Positions 42,009-49,215 of a DNA stretch of 49,215 nucleotides are shown in pieces. The notes below the pieces were generated by a model, which was given only the letters and a program-made list of their open reading frames with translations, did no database searches and was not told the DNA's origin. Position numbers and translations under genes: made by a program. Positions within the stretch are counted from its first letter, which is position 1; the number at the start of each line of letters is the position of its first letter. The stretch comes from Treponema sp. (GTDB lineage: Bacteria; Spirochaetota; Spirochaetia; Treponematales; Treponemataceae), in the NCBI GenBank assembly GCA_016288205.1, contig JAEEYO010000055.1, positions 1 to 49,215 of the forward strand, in the 5' to 3' direction.

Positions 42009-42572
42009 TCACAGTTTTTCAAGCAGTCCCTTGTCTGCGGCTTTTTCCAGAATGATTTCGGCAATCTGGTCGGGAGTGTACTGGGCTGTGTCTATGTTAA
42101 GATCCACGAAGGAAATGTCGTTGTTGTCAATGTCGTAGAGTTTTTTGTAGCGTCTGGAATCCTCACGGTCGCGCATTTCGGTAAAGGCCTTTATCTCATC
42201 CAGATTTCCGCCCTCACGGTTCAGAATCCTTTTGGCACGGACATCATCCGACGCACCCAGGTAAACTTTAAGGTCGGCCTCCTTCAGCATCCAGATTGCG
42301 AGACGGCTGCCAAGTATGCAACTTTCGGCTCTGGCAAGCTCCACCTGTCTTGTGTCCACAGCGATGTCGTAGGAGTCGTCGGTTTTGGCGTTTTCTATGA
42401 CCTGTGCGAGAGTGAGTCCCTTTTCCTGGGCAAGCTGCCTGAATGTAAAATTAATCAGTTTGATTCCAAGGATTTTGGAAAGAAGCGTGCTTACGGTCGT
42501 GTTGCCGCATCCTGATTTTCCGCTTATTGCAATTCTAAGCTCGTGGCCATCCGGTATTTTGTATTCGCTCAT
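42009..42572 (-). CDS. Archaeal-type (d)CMP kinase-like protein
   Basis: 187-residue nucleoside-monophosphate kinase fold. The P-loop is SGKSGCGNTT (17-26), with Asn where Lys is usual; the archaeal CMP kinase group also replaces that Lys. FTFRQLAQEKGL, CILGSRLAIWMLKEADLKVY and MRDREDSRRYKKLYDID match the long pattern of that family. GGAGG is six bases before ATG 42572. It lies in an operon after a secreted protein. CMP phosphorylation is the best guess; a conventional cmk may exist elsewhere. Confidence 0.82.
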   Translation of the reverse strand: MSEYKIPDGHELRIAISGKSGCGNTTVSTLLSKILGIKLINFTFRQLAQEKGLTLAQVIENAKTDDSYDIAVDTRQVELARAESCILGSRLAIWMLKEADLKVYLGASDDVRAKRILNREGGNLDEIKAFTEMRDREDSRRYKKLYDIDNNDISFVDLNIDTAQYTPDQIAEIILEKAADKGLLEKL

Positions 42573-42597
42573 GGAAACCTCCTGGGGATTCGCAGAG

Positions 42598-42645
42598 ATA
42601 AAAATGGAAATACCCCCGGAATCCACAGAGGAAAATCCGGAGGTA
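42598..42645 (-). terminator. Hairpin before the CMP kinase gene (attenuator or terminator)
   Basis: On the minus strand TACCTCCGGA pairs with TCCGGGGGTA (one G-U) around ~15 bases, followed by ATTTCCATTTTTA. It could partly terminate the murC-yicC transcript before the kinase. Confidence 0.5.
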
Positions 42646-42668
42646 TAAATCAAGTGTAAAGAATCAAA

Positions 42669-43802
42669 TTAGAACAGCTTGAAAACGTGGGCTGAACCGA
42701 GAGCGTAAACCACCATCGGAATTCCCTGGCTGAAGTCGATGACGTTTCCGTCTTCCTCAGATGCCTTGGGGAACTTGAGGAGTGATGAAGAAGCCTTTTC
42801 CTCAGACTCTTCCTTAACCTCAGTTGCCTTAGCCTTGGAATCAGCCTTTGCATCCTTCTTTGCGTCGGTCTTTTCCTCAACAGCCTCTCCGTCATCAATT
42901 ACAGGAACCTGATTGATTGCAGGATAGTAACCGAGGAGTCTCTGTCCGTAGTAAACGAGCAGGCGGTTCTCAACCTTTGTAAGGTTCTTGTTGGGGTGGC
43001 GGTTGAACACGAAGAGATAATTGTGGTTCTCCTCGTCTGCAAGGCTGCCAACAATCTCCATGTAGTCATAGGCGTTGAAATCATTTGGATTTGTGCGGCG
43101 TGCTGAAGCGAGGATTGTGTCGGGGCTCCAGTCAAATGCGAACACGTCATCGCTCTGCTTCTCAATTCCAGACTCTGTGAAGTGATAGGCCTCAGAAACA
43201 TAAGGAGAAACTGTACCGGGCTGAGTTACGATGAACACAGGCTCACCGTCAACGAGACCAACAATGGGCTGTCCGGATGCAGAAAGAGTCTTCTTATAGT
43301 AGAGCTTAACGGCATCAGGATTTGTTACGTCGAAAATGACATAAGCATAAACAAGCGGCTCCTCATCGGCAATCTTTGCGAGAGTTCCGAGGTAGGTCTT
43401 GTCGTTGCTTGTGAAAGTCCACCATGAGGCGTTGTAGTCAATGTCATCGGCTTCGCTGTTGGTGAATGAGAAAAGCTGGCTTCCCAGTCCAAGGCGGCCT
43501 TCCTTTGTCTCAGCTGTAGAAAATGCTACAGGATAATATGACATTGAAATATCGGCGTTGCTGAATTTGCGGTACTCTGAATAGGGAATGTTTTCTTCCT
43601 CAGTAACTTCCTTAACCTCAGTCAATGCTCCCGGAACACTGGTCAACTCAATGTTGCTTCCCTCTTCATAGAAGAAGTAGTTTGCAATGTCATTGTCGGT
43701 GACATTGTACTCTGCAAATGGGTCGGCGGCGAACACAGACAAAGTCTGTGACAGTACGAAAGCGACACTTGCGATCACTTTTACTTTCTTAGAACAGAAC
43801 AT
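42669..43802 (-). CDS. Secreted protein of unknown function
   Basis: 377 residues with a Sec signal (VKVIASVAFVLSQTLSVFAA; cleavage near residue 25). The mature part has beta-rich segments (LVYAYVIFDVTNPDAVKLYY, NYLFVFNRHPNKNLTKVENR) and a Lys/Glu/Asp/Ala-rich disordered stretch around 305-345, before a conserved-looking end SQGIPMVVYALGSAHVFKLF. AGGAG precedes ATG 43802. It begins 12 bases after yicC. I recognise no domain; similar secreted proteins appear treponeme-specific. Confidence 0.78.
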   Translation of the reverse strand: MFCSKKVKVIASVAFVLSQTLSVFAADPFAEYNVTDNDIANYFFYEEGSNIELTSVPGALTEVKEVTEEENIPYSEYRKFSNADISMSYYPVAFSTAETKEGRLGLGSQLFSFTNSEADDIDYNASWWTFTSNDKTYLGTLAKIADEEPLVYAYVIFDVTNPDAVKLYYKKTLSASGQPIVGLVDGEPVFIVTQPGTVSPYVSEAYHFTESGIEKQSDDVFAFDWSPDTILASARRTNPNDFNAYDYMEIVGSLADEENHNYLFVFNRHPNKNLTKVENRLLVYYGQRLLGYYPAINQVPVIDDGEAVEEKTDAKKDAKADSKAKATEVKEESEEKASSSLLKFPKASEEDGNVIDFSQGIPMVVYALGSAHVFKLF

Positions 43803-43814
43803 GTTGTTACTCCT

Positions 43815-44684
43815 TTATTCTACGTTCTTCGATTGCTCTCGGATGTTCTCCAGAGCATCTTTTGCATTTACAACCATGGCCCCAACCTCAGTAAACTGAT
43901 TTTTGCTGCCGATGGTATTTATTTCACGATTGGCTTCCTGACAGATAAAGTCTATCCTTTTACCTGGCACGGGGTCATCGGTGAATTCCTTGCGTAAAGC
44001 CTCAAGATGGCTTTGCAGACGGATAATCTCCTCGTTGATAGTGTATTTGACGAGCATACTGGCCGTCTCTTCCAGAATTCTCTTCTCGTCAACGTGTTCG
44101 CCCAAAAGCTCGTTGAATTTCCGGGTTATGGTCTCCTTGAATTTCAACTCCATCTTCGGCTGCCACTCCTTGAAGAATGCGGCGCATCCGTCAAGCACAT
44201 CCAGCTTGGAAAGCATGTCAACCTTAAGGTTCTCGCCTTCCCTTTTTCTGTCCTCGATAAACTCATCGAAAACATCATTGAAAACCGGAAGAATGTTCTC
44301 CCAGTATTTTTCCGCGTCGTACTCGTGCCTTATGTTAAGCACCCCCTCCTGCTGGATTATCAGGTCCAGAGGAATGTCCCCGGCATTTTTACCAAGGGCC
44401 ACTGCAATGCTCTCAATGGCATTCTTGTACATGATTGCGGCATTCGGATCCGCAGTCACAACGGCCGTGGAGTTCAAATCCTTGACACGCACGGTCAAAT
44501 CAACCTTGCCCCTCACAATCTTTTCCGAGACCAGCTTCCTGAGCCGATTCTCAAGCTTGTTCAGGTACGGAGGCAGATATATGCTCAAATCCAAAAAACG
44601 GTTGTTCACGGACCTGATTTCCACGCTGACCTGCATGGTATCAGTGATTTGCTCCTTGAAACCGTAGCCCGTCATGCTGTTCAT
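43815..44684 (-). CDS. yicC: YicC family endoribonuclease
   Basis: 289 residues. MNSMTGYG at the start and the C-terminal block GKRIDFICQEANREINTIGS with NAKDALENIREQSKNVE are diagnostic of YicC/YloC, a family with endoribonuclease activity in some bacteria. The start overlaps the murC stop by four bases (ATGA). Cytoplasmic. Confidence 0.95.
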   Translation of the reverse strand: MNSMTGYGFKEQITDTMQVSVEIRSVNNRFLDLSIYLPPYLNKLENRLRKLVSEKIVRGKVDLTVRVKDLNSTAVVTADPNAAIMYKNAIESIAVALGKNAGDIPLDLIIQQEGVLNIRHEYDAEKYWENILPVFNDVFDEFIEDRKREGENLKVDMLSKLDVLDGCAAFFKEWQPKMELKFKETITRKFNELLGEHVDEKRILEETASMLVKYTINEEIIRLQSHLEALRKEFTDDPVPGKRIDFICQEANREINTIGSKNQFTEVGAMVVNAKDALENIREQSKNVE

Positions 44685-46204
44685 TCGCCGTCACCCCCGG
44701 AGGATTTTTTTCCGCCCATGGAGTCAAGCAGCTTTGAGCCTACCTTCCAATTGTCTCCTGCTCCCATTGTAACAAAAAGATAGCCTTCTGAATAGGGGTC
44801 AAGGGCGTTTTTCTGCAATAAATCCTCGGCAATACGGGCGGCCTCGTCAAATTCACCCGCATAAATCACGTCGGAATGATATTTTTTCGCTCTTTCGGCA
44901 AGGATTTCACCCGTCACCTTCGCGGCAGACGCATCCTCACGGGCGCTTCCGTAGATTTTATTGATGATTACGGTGTCCGCGCTTTCAAAACTAGATGCAA
45001 ATTCCTCAAGCAATGCGGCTGTCCTTGTGTAAGTGTGGCTCATAAAATCCACTATGATTTTATATCCCTTGTAAAAGTCGCGGAATCCGGCAAGGGTCGT
45101 CTTAATGGCCGTGGGATGATGTCCGTAGTCGTCTATGAAAATCACGTTCTGACCGTATTTATTTACCGCACGTCCCACAATCTCGCTGCGTCTTTTTCCA
45201 CCGCTGAAATTCAAAAGTCCGCGTCGGATTTCTTCCATATAATCAGCAGGATTTTTGCCATCGGATTTTATCAGCTCGACGCACAAAGCTACGGCGGCAC
45301 AGGCGTTTCTTACGTTGTGGTCTCCCGGCACCTTGATTTTCGCGCCCCCAAGACATGAGACATTAAAATTGTGGTATCCACCAGAGATTGTACCGAAAGT
45401 CAGCTTGTAGTCACCGTCGGCATTCGTTCCATAAGGGATAAAATCAATGTCAGGCCGCTTTTTACGGGCTATCTCGGCAGTCTCCACGGCACCCGCGTCA
45501 TCGGCACAGTAAATGAGCTGGCCTTTTTCGGGCAGGAGACAGATATAGTCCACGAATGCATTCTGGATATCCTTGAAGGTGGGATAAAAATCCTGATGGT
45601 CGCTTTCCACCGACGTAAGAACGATTTTTTTCGGGTGGAACGCCATAAAATGACGCTGGTACTCGCAGGTCTCGGCCACAAAATATTCAGCGCCCTCTTT
45701 TCTGGCTGAGTCTGAGGTCATTGTGCATGAAGAGCCGAAAGATGAGATTATGCTTCCCGCAAGCACCTGGGACGGAAGATTGGTCTCCTTGAGCAGGGTT
45801 CCGGCAAGTCCTGTTGTCGTGGTCTTTCCATGCACGCCGCAGATTCCACAGCTGAATGCCGACGCGGAGATTTCACCCAAAGCCTCGCTGTAAAGGAGCA
45901 TGGGAAGATTTTTTTCCTTGGCGGCACGTAAATCCGGGGTCTTTTCGGGACTGTACGCGCTTGAATAAATGACAAGGCGAACATCCGGGGTGATGTTTTC
46001 CTCACTGAAATCCATGGCTTTTATGGAATATTTTTCGAGAATCTCATCAGTGTAAAAGTGCTCAGCTACGTCGCTCCCTGTAATTACGGCACCACGGGCA
46101 TGAAGAATCTCCACAAGGGCCACCATTCCGGTTCCCTTTATGCCCACAAAGTGGATGTGAATGCCTTTTATGTCGTTTCGGAGCACGTTTTTATACTCAT
46201 CCAT
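44681..46204 (-). CDS. murC: UDP-N-acetylmuramate--L-alanine ligase
   Basis: First amino-acid addition in peptidoglycan precursor synthesis. 507 residues: N-terminal Rossmann motif HFVGIKGTGMVAL (18-30), ATP loop GVHGKTTTTG (123-132), ETCEYQRHFMAF and DDYGHHPTAIKTTL with the conserved HHP. The first and third features are typical of MurC rather than MurD/E/F; recycling Mpl is less likely. ATG 46204 lacks a good ribosome site and sits eight bases from a perfect TATAAT. Heads the murC-yicC-secreted protein-CMP kinase-TPR unit. Confidence 0.93.
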   Translation of the reverse strand: MDEYKNVLRNDIKGIHIHFVGIKGTGMVALVEILHARGAVITGSDVAEHFYTDEILEKYSIKAMDFSEENITPDVRLVIYSSAYSPEKTPDLRAAKEKNLPMLLYSEALGEISASAFSCGICGVHGKTTTTGLAGTLLKETNLPSQVLAGSIISSFGSSCTMTSDSARKEGAEYFVAETCEYQRHFMAFHPKKIVLTSVESDHQDFYPTFKDIQNAFVDYICLLPEKGQLIYCADDAGAVETAEIARKKRPDIDFIPYGTNADGDYKLTFGTISGGYHNFNVSCLGGAKIKVPGDHNVRNACAAVALCVELIKSDGKNPADYMEEIRRGLLNFSGGKRRSEIVGRAVNKYGQNVIFIDDYGHHPTAIKTTLAGFRDFYKGYKIIVDFMSHTYTRTAALLEEFASSFESADTVIINKIYGSAREDASAAKVTGEILAERAKKYHSDVIYAGEFDEAARIAEDLLQKNALDPYSEGYLFVTMGAGDNWKVGSKLLDSMGGKKSSGGDGE

Positions 46205-46212
46205 ATTCTTTA

Positions 46213-46241
46213 ATTATAACACTTATTGGCGATTATGGCAA
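46213..46241 (-). promoter_or_regulatory. murC promoter abutting the start codon
   Basis: Minus strand TTGCCA (46241-46236), 17 bp spacer, perfect TATAAT (46218-46213), then eight bases to ATG 46204. The leader would be 0-2 bases. Confidence 0.75.
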
Positions 46242-46287
46242 TTATTTATTTTGGATTTTTTCAAAGTGCTGATTGCGGGTCAAAATC

Positions 46288-46336
46288 AAAAAAAAATGCC
46301 GCACATTCCGTAGGAGGACCGAATTGTACAGCATTT
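46288..46336 (-). terminator. Terminator of the flgF-flgG-flgJ transcript
   Basis: On the minus strand AAATGCTGTACA (46336-46325) pairs with TGTGCGGCATTT (46305-46294), 12 bp with two G-U, followed by a run of T to 46288. Confidence 0.8.
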
Positions 46337-46374
46337 ATTAGGAGAAAAAATAAGCTCTAATCAAGAAACCTATA

Positions 46375-46947
46375 TCAACGCAGACCTGAGAGTTCCAGAT
46401 AAATCTGGTCCGCAAGTCCGAAATGTGTGTTTTTGGTGAGTGCCTCGGCATAATTGTCGTACATCATGTCCTCGTACATGCCGCGTGCAAAATCATTTTC
46501 CTTGCCAAAAAGGCTCGTATGGTGGATGGTGTCCCTCATGGAGGAAAGCATCATCTTCATCATGTAGTTCTCAAGCTCCTTTGACTGTGCGTAAAGCTCG
46601 GATGTACGGTCAATCGTAGGCTGCTTGCCCTGCGCGTTTTTCACGGATGCCGCCAATCCTTCCGGGAGGGCCTTCTTGTCGGACTCGCTTGTGTAGTAGT
46701 TGTAGAATCCCTCGGTATAGTCTCCGGTAAGACGATGGCTTTTGTTCACCTGTGATGACGAAACGGAACCGGCAAAATCACCGTTTGGTTTCGCGGCACT
46801 TTCCTCTTTTGCTTTTTTTGCGGTCATGTCCTCAATCAGCGAGAGAAAGCGGCTCTCATCGGCCTTTTCCTGTGCTGCCTGAATTGACTGCGCGCCGTTG
46901 GAGAGAGTTCCCGTTATGAATGATCCTGCGATTCCATTTACTGCCAT
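46375..46947 (-). CDS. flgJ: Flagellar rod-binding protein (FlgJ N-terminal type)
   Basis: 190 residues. The region about 115-185 (ELENYMMKMMLSSMRDTIHH, then FARGMYEDMMYDNYAEAL) is the rod-binding domain of FlgJ, which caps the growing rod. The muramidase domain of proteobacterial FlgJ is missing, as is usual in spirochaetes. AGGAAG precedes ATG 46947. It lies 31 bases after flgG in a three-gene unit. Confidence 0.88.
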   Translation of the reverse strand: MAVNGIAGSFITGTLSNGAQSIQAAQEKADESRFLSLIEDMTAKKAKEESAAKPNGDFAGSVSSSQVNKSHRLTGDYTEGFYNYYTSESDKKALPEGLAASVKNAQGKQPTIDRTSELYAQSKELENYMMKMMLSSMRDTIHHTSLFGKENDFARGMYEDMMYDNYAEALTKNTHFGLADQIYLELSGLR

Positions 46948-46978
46948 ATTTTCTTCCTATAATCTTCTATCTAAGTAA

Positions 46979-47773
46979 TCAGCGTTTCAGTGTGGTTGCG
47001 GTCTGGAGCATTGCGTCGCTGGTCTGGATGGCCTTTGAGTTGAACTCGTATGCGCGCTGGGCCACAATCATTGCGACCATTTCGTTTACCACGGAAACAT
47101 TGCTCATTTCTATGAACTTGTGCTTGGTGATTCCCATTCCGTCAAGTCCAGGGCGGGAAGCGATGGGGTCTCCAGATGCGTTTGTCACTTTGTAGAGGTT
47201 GTCACCTGTGTTCTCAAGACCAACAGCATTGGGGAAGCGGTAAAGCTCAAGCTGTCCCACGTCCACTGCCTCAAGGCTTCCGTCAATCTTCACGCTCACA
47301 CGTCCTCTGTCGGAAATGGAGAGTGTCTCAAGCTGGAATCCTTCGGGAAGGATGATCTCAGGGATAACGCGGAGTCCGTTGGCGGTTACAAGCTGACCTG
47401 TGGAATCTACCTTGAAGGTACCGTCCCTTGTGTATGCCCAGCTTCCGTCATACTGCTGAACGCGGAAAAATCCGTCTCCAACAATGGCGATGTCGGTGTC
47501 CACTCCGGTTGCCTGGAGAGAGCCCTGGGTCATAATGCGCTGGGTTGCCCCTACTTTCACACCGTGTCCCACCTGTACTCCGACCGGGGTTACGGTATCT
47601 TCTGTAGCGGGTGTGCCTGCGAGCTTCCTGTTCTGATAGAGAAGATCCTCAAATTCGACTCTGTGCTGCTTGAATCCGGTTGTGTTTACGTTTGACAGGT
47701 TGTTCGAGATAGTGTCGATGTTCGCCTGCTGTCCGTTCATTCCGGTAGCTGCATTCCACAAACTTGTTACCAT
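46979..47773 (-). CDS. flgG: Flagellar distal rod protein FlgG
   Basis: 264 residues with the N-terminal rod motif LWNAATGMNGQQANIDTISN followed by NLSNVNTTGFK, central DTDIAIVGDGFFRVQ, and C-terminal SNVSVVNEMVAMIVAQRAYE followed by FNSKAIQTSD. Full-length distal rod protein of the periplasmic flagellum. GGGAG is about nine bases before ATG 47773. Confidence 0.97.
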   Translation of the reverse strand: MVTSLWNAATGMNGQQANIDTISNNLSNVNTTGFKQHRVEFEDLLYQNRKLAGTPATEDTVTPVGVQVGHGVKVGATQRIMTQGSLQATGVDTDIAIVGDGFFRVQQYDGSWAYTRDGTFKVDSTGQLVTANGLRVIPEIILPEGFQLETLSISDRGRVSVKIDGSLEAVDVGQLELYRFPNAVGLENTGDNLYKVTNASGDPIASRPGLDGMGITKHKFIEMSNVSVVNEMVAMIVAQRAYEFNSKAIQTSDAMLQTATTLKR

Positions 47774-47839
47774 ATATTCTGCTCCCTTTTCTAGCTTCTA
47801 TTTACTCAATTAAAAGTCTGCCTTAATATCATCGGCAGA

Positions 47840-48640
47840 TTAGCGGTTTACCATGACAACCTTGTTCCAGAGTGTGTCCATCATGTCATCCTGGGTCTGG
47901 ATGGACTTCTGGTTGGCCTCGTAAGCGCGGTTGACCTCAATCATCTGCACCATCTCATTGACTACGTTTACGTTGCTTGTCTCGGTGTAGCCCTGGAGAA
48001 CCTTGGGTCTCTCGTTGCCCTCCGCAATGTGATAGTCGCCCGCAATCTCGTTTGTGTTCCACATTGATGAGCCCTGTTTCTTGAGGTATCTCTCGTTCTC
48101 AAAGCGGACAATCTTGAGTCGGTCTGCCACGTCGTTGTTCTCGCGGTTGATTACCATTCCGTCCTGATTTACGAAAAATCTCTCGTCTTCCACGGAGATG
48201 GGGCCGTTCTCACCCATTACAGGATATCCTTCCTTTGTGAGCAGGATGCCCTCTTTTCCAAGGGTAAAGTTTCCGTTTCTTGTAAAGCGCTCTCCGTCGG
48301 GGGTCTGTACCACAAAAAATCCCTTTCCGCCAAGAGCAAGGTCGGTGCTGGTGTCCGTTGACTTGAAGGATCCCTGGTCAAAGTCGGTAAAAAGCTCGTT
48401 GGTCTCCACTCCAAGTCCCAGTCCTCCGATGATTGGTCCCACGTCGTAGGATCCCTCGGGGGTGCTGTAAACGCCGTCAGCCACTGTACGCCGGATAAGG
48501 AGGTCGCTGAAAGATTTGCTCACCGGGATGTCTTTTTTGAATCCTGTAGTATCTACGTTCGCAAGGTTGTTTGCGATTGTATCAAGCCTGTTCTGCTGTG
48601 CGTTCATTCCGCTCGCACTAATGTACCATCCTCTAATCAT
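47840..48640 (-). CDS. flgF: Flagellar basal-body rod protein FlgF
   Basis: 266 residues, paralogous to FlgG: MIRGWYISASGMNAQQNRLD, NLANVDTTGFKKD, TDLALGGKGFFVVQTPDGER and a C-terminal SNVNVVNEMVQMIEVNRAYE. The start at 48640 is set by AGAGGTG seven bases upstream; the frame is open farther up but without a ribosome site. First gene of flgF-flgG-flgJ. A sigma-28-like promoter lies about 100 bases upstream. Confidence 0.93.
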   Translation of the reverse strand: MIRGWYISASGMNAQQNRLDTIANNLANVDTTGFKKDIPVSKSFSDLLIRRTVADGVYSTPEGSYDVGPIIGGLGLGVETNELFTDFDQGSFKSTDTSTDLALGGKGFFVVQTPDGERFTRNGNFTLGKEGILLTKEGYPVMGENGPISVEDERFFVNQDGMVINRENNDVADRLKIVRFENERYLKKQGSSMWNTNEIAGDYHIAEGNERPKVLQGYTETSNVNVVNEMVQMIEVNRAYEANQKSIQTQDDMMDTLWNKVVMVNR

Positions 48641-48745
48641 CTGTACACCTCTACTTTTGTTTCTGGGGCTAAGCGGTTCACCGAAACAAACCGCATTTTC
48701 CAAATTTCAGGTCCAAAATCTCAGGACACAGACCCCATACTTTGA

Positions 48746-48772
48746 TTATCGACAAGCAGATGGGCAGGATTA
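48746..48772 (-). promoter_or_regulatory. Sigma-28-like (FliA) promoter of the flgF operon
   Basis: Minus strand TAAT (48772-48769), 15 bp spacer, GTCGATAA (48753-48746), against consensus TAAA-N15-GCCGATAA. The leader of about 100 bases contains GCGGTT/AACCGC (48673-48694), a small hairpin. Confidence 0.65.
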
Positions 48773-48783
48773 AGGGATTTTTT

Positions 48784-48822
48784 TATTCAAAAGGGCTTGT
48801 AATTTGCCAATAAATATGGATT
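48784..48822 (-). terminator. Weak terminator-like hairpin after the DUF4143-type gene
   Basis: GCTTGTA and TACAAGC pair over seven bases around a long A/T-rich loop, followed on the minus strand by CCTTTTG. Placement is right for ending the edge gene but the T run is short. Confidence 0.35.
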
Positions 48823-48841
48823 ATACAAGCAGAGCAGCCGT

Positions 48842-49213
48842 CTACCCTTCCAAATCCCGCGTAAGCAAAAAATCGGAAAGACGGATGTGGCGGACGGTGC
48901 TGGTGGAAAAATCATTCTCGTCGTTCGTAATCAGGATTTTCTGCCGAGAGTTGTCAAGATGATTCAGCGGGGCAAATTCACGCTCGTATGTGCTTTCCTC
49001 AACTACGGAATAGGCGACCTGCACAAGATACTCTTTGCCGTCTTTTGCAGCAAGAAAATCAATCTCCTTTCCGTCCACATTGTACACGCTAAGCTCGTAG
49101 CCCATAAACACAAGCTCGTTGTAAACCACGTTCTCAAGGTTGTGCGTAAGGTCAAAGCGCTTGCCTATCTGCCGGATAGAATTGAAGGCAACATCCTCAT
49201 CATAAAGCTTGGC
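48842..49213 (-). CDS. C-terminal part of a DUF4143-type AAA+ ATPase, cut by the window edge
   Basis: The frame is open to the right edge of the window, so only about 123 C-terminal residues are seen. HNLENVVYNELVFMGYELSV, then VDGKEIDFLAAKDGKEYLVQ and VAYSVVEESTYEREFAPLNH match the C-terminal domain of AAA+ ATPases with DUF4143, whose EIDF...QV residues recall a PD-(D/E)XK-like nuclease fold. The ATPase part lies outside. These genes are usually multi-copy accessory genes in spirochaetes and Bacteroidetes. An internal Met at 49129 is not the real start. Confidence 0.8.
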   Translation of the reverse strand, partial: AKLYDEDVAFNSIRQIGKRFDLTHNLENVVYNELVFMGYELSVYNVDGKEIDFLAAKDGKEYLVQVAYSVVEESTYEREFAPLNHLDNSRQKILITNDENDFSTSTVRHIRLSDFLLTRDLEG

Positions 49214-49215
49214 AT

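Noticed and set aside
45469..46005. Additional minus-strand frames inside murC
   Set aside because: Out-of-frame with murC and rich in Arg/Pro/Ser, typical of shadow frames.

Overview
The window reads as a chromosomal segment of a Treponema-like, host-associated spirochaete. This is inferred from gene content. There is a distal rod cluster (flgF, flgG and a FlgJ rod-binding protein without muramidase). There are many lipoproteins with Cys lipoboxes of the TSC/SSC/AGC type, several TPR proteins, an ankyrin protein with a Glu/Pro linker, an archaeal-type CMP kinase, and fragments of AAA-ATPase/PD-(D/E)XK and DUF4143-type genes that are often multi-copy in treponemes. No 16S rRNA is present, so the genus is an inference. 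Gene density is high, and many intergenic regions carry clear sigma-70-like boxes with 16-18 bp spacers.

Layout. 1-2.2 kb: the end of a beta-propeller-like gene, then two decayed genes fused together (a lipoprotein fragment and a PD-(D/E)XK remnant). 2.3-5.0 kb (minus): aminotransferase and glycogen synthase. 5.1-7.1 kb (plus): a secreted protein and GDP-mannose pyrophosphorylase. 7.2-10.6 kb (minus): purine permease, dCMP deaminase and threonine synthase. 10.8-15.6 kb (plus): an ABC uptake cluster with a MetN-like ATPase, an SsuA-like lipoprotein, an SsuB-like ATPase, an SsuC-like permease and an amidohydrolase, followed by tRNA-Gly(TCC). 16-18.4 kb (minus): a TonB-dependent receptor coupled to a PLD-family protein. 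18.5-26.1 kb (plus): a four-gene envelope operon with two large fibronectin type III lipoproteins, a small lipoprotein and a barrel-like exported protein. 26.1-31.2 kb (minus): sufC-sufB-sufD-sufS-coaD. 31.5-37.4 kb (plus): ankyrin/EP protein, rsmD, a TPR pair and rlmN. 37.7-40.8 kb (plus): an HMA-fold protein lacking CxxC, a D-2-hydroxyacid dehydrogenase, and leuC-leuD-type isomerase genes. 40.9-46.2 kb (minus): murC-yicC-secreted protein-CMP kinase-TPR protein. 46.4-48.6 kb (minus): flgF-flgG-flgJ. 48.8 kb to the end (minus): a truncated DUF4143-type gene.

How the parts work together. Housekeeping pathways (Fe-S assembly, CoA, peptidoglycan, glycogen, GDP-mannose, rRNA methylation, flagellar rod) are interleaved with envelope modules that are probably lineage-specific. 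The most interesting are the FN3 operon that diverges from a TonB receptor, the ankyrin-EP-ankyrin exported protein that appears to be translated from a leaderless mRNA, and an ABC locus with two ATPases but one permease. Regulatory signals include a perfect dyad over the predicted suf transcription start, a sigma-28-like promoter before flgF, an internal terminator within the ABC operon, and three consecutive palindromes after leuD. No CRISPR array, integrase or intact insertion sequence was seen.
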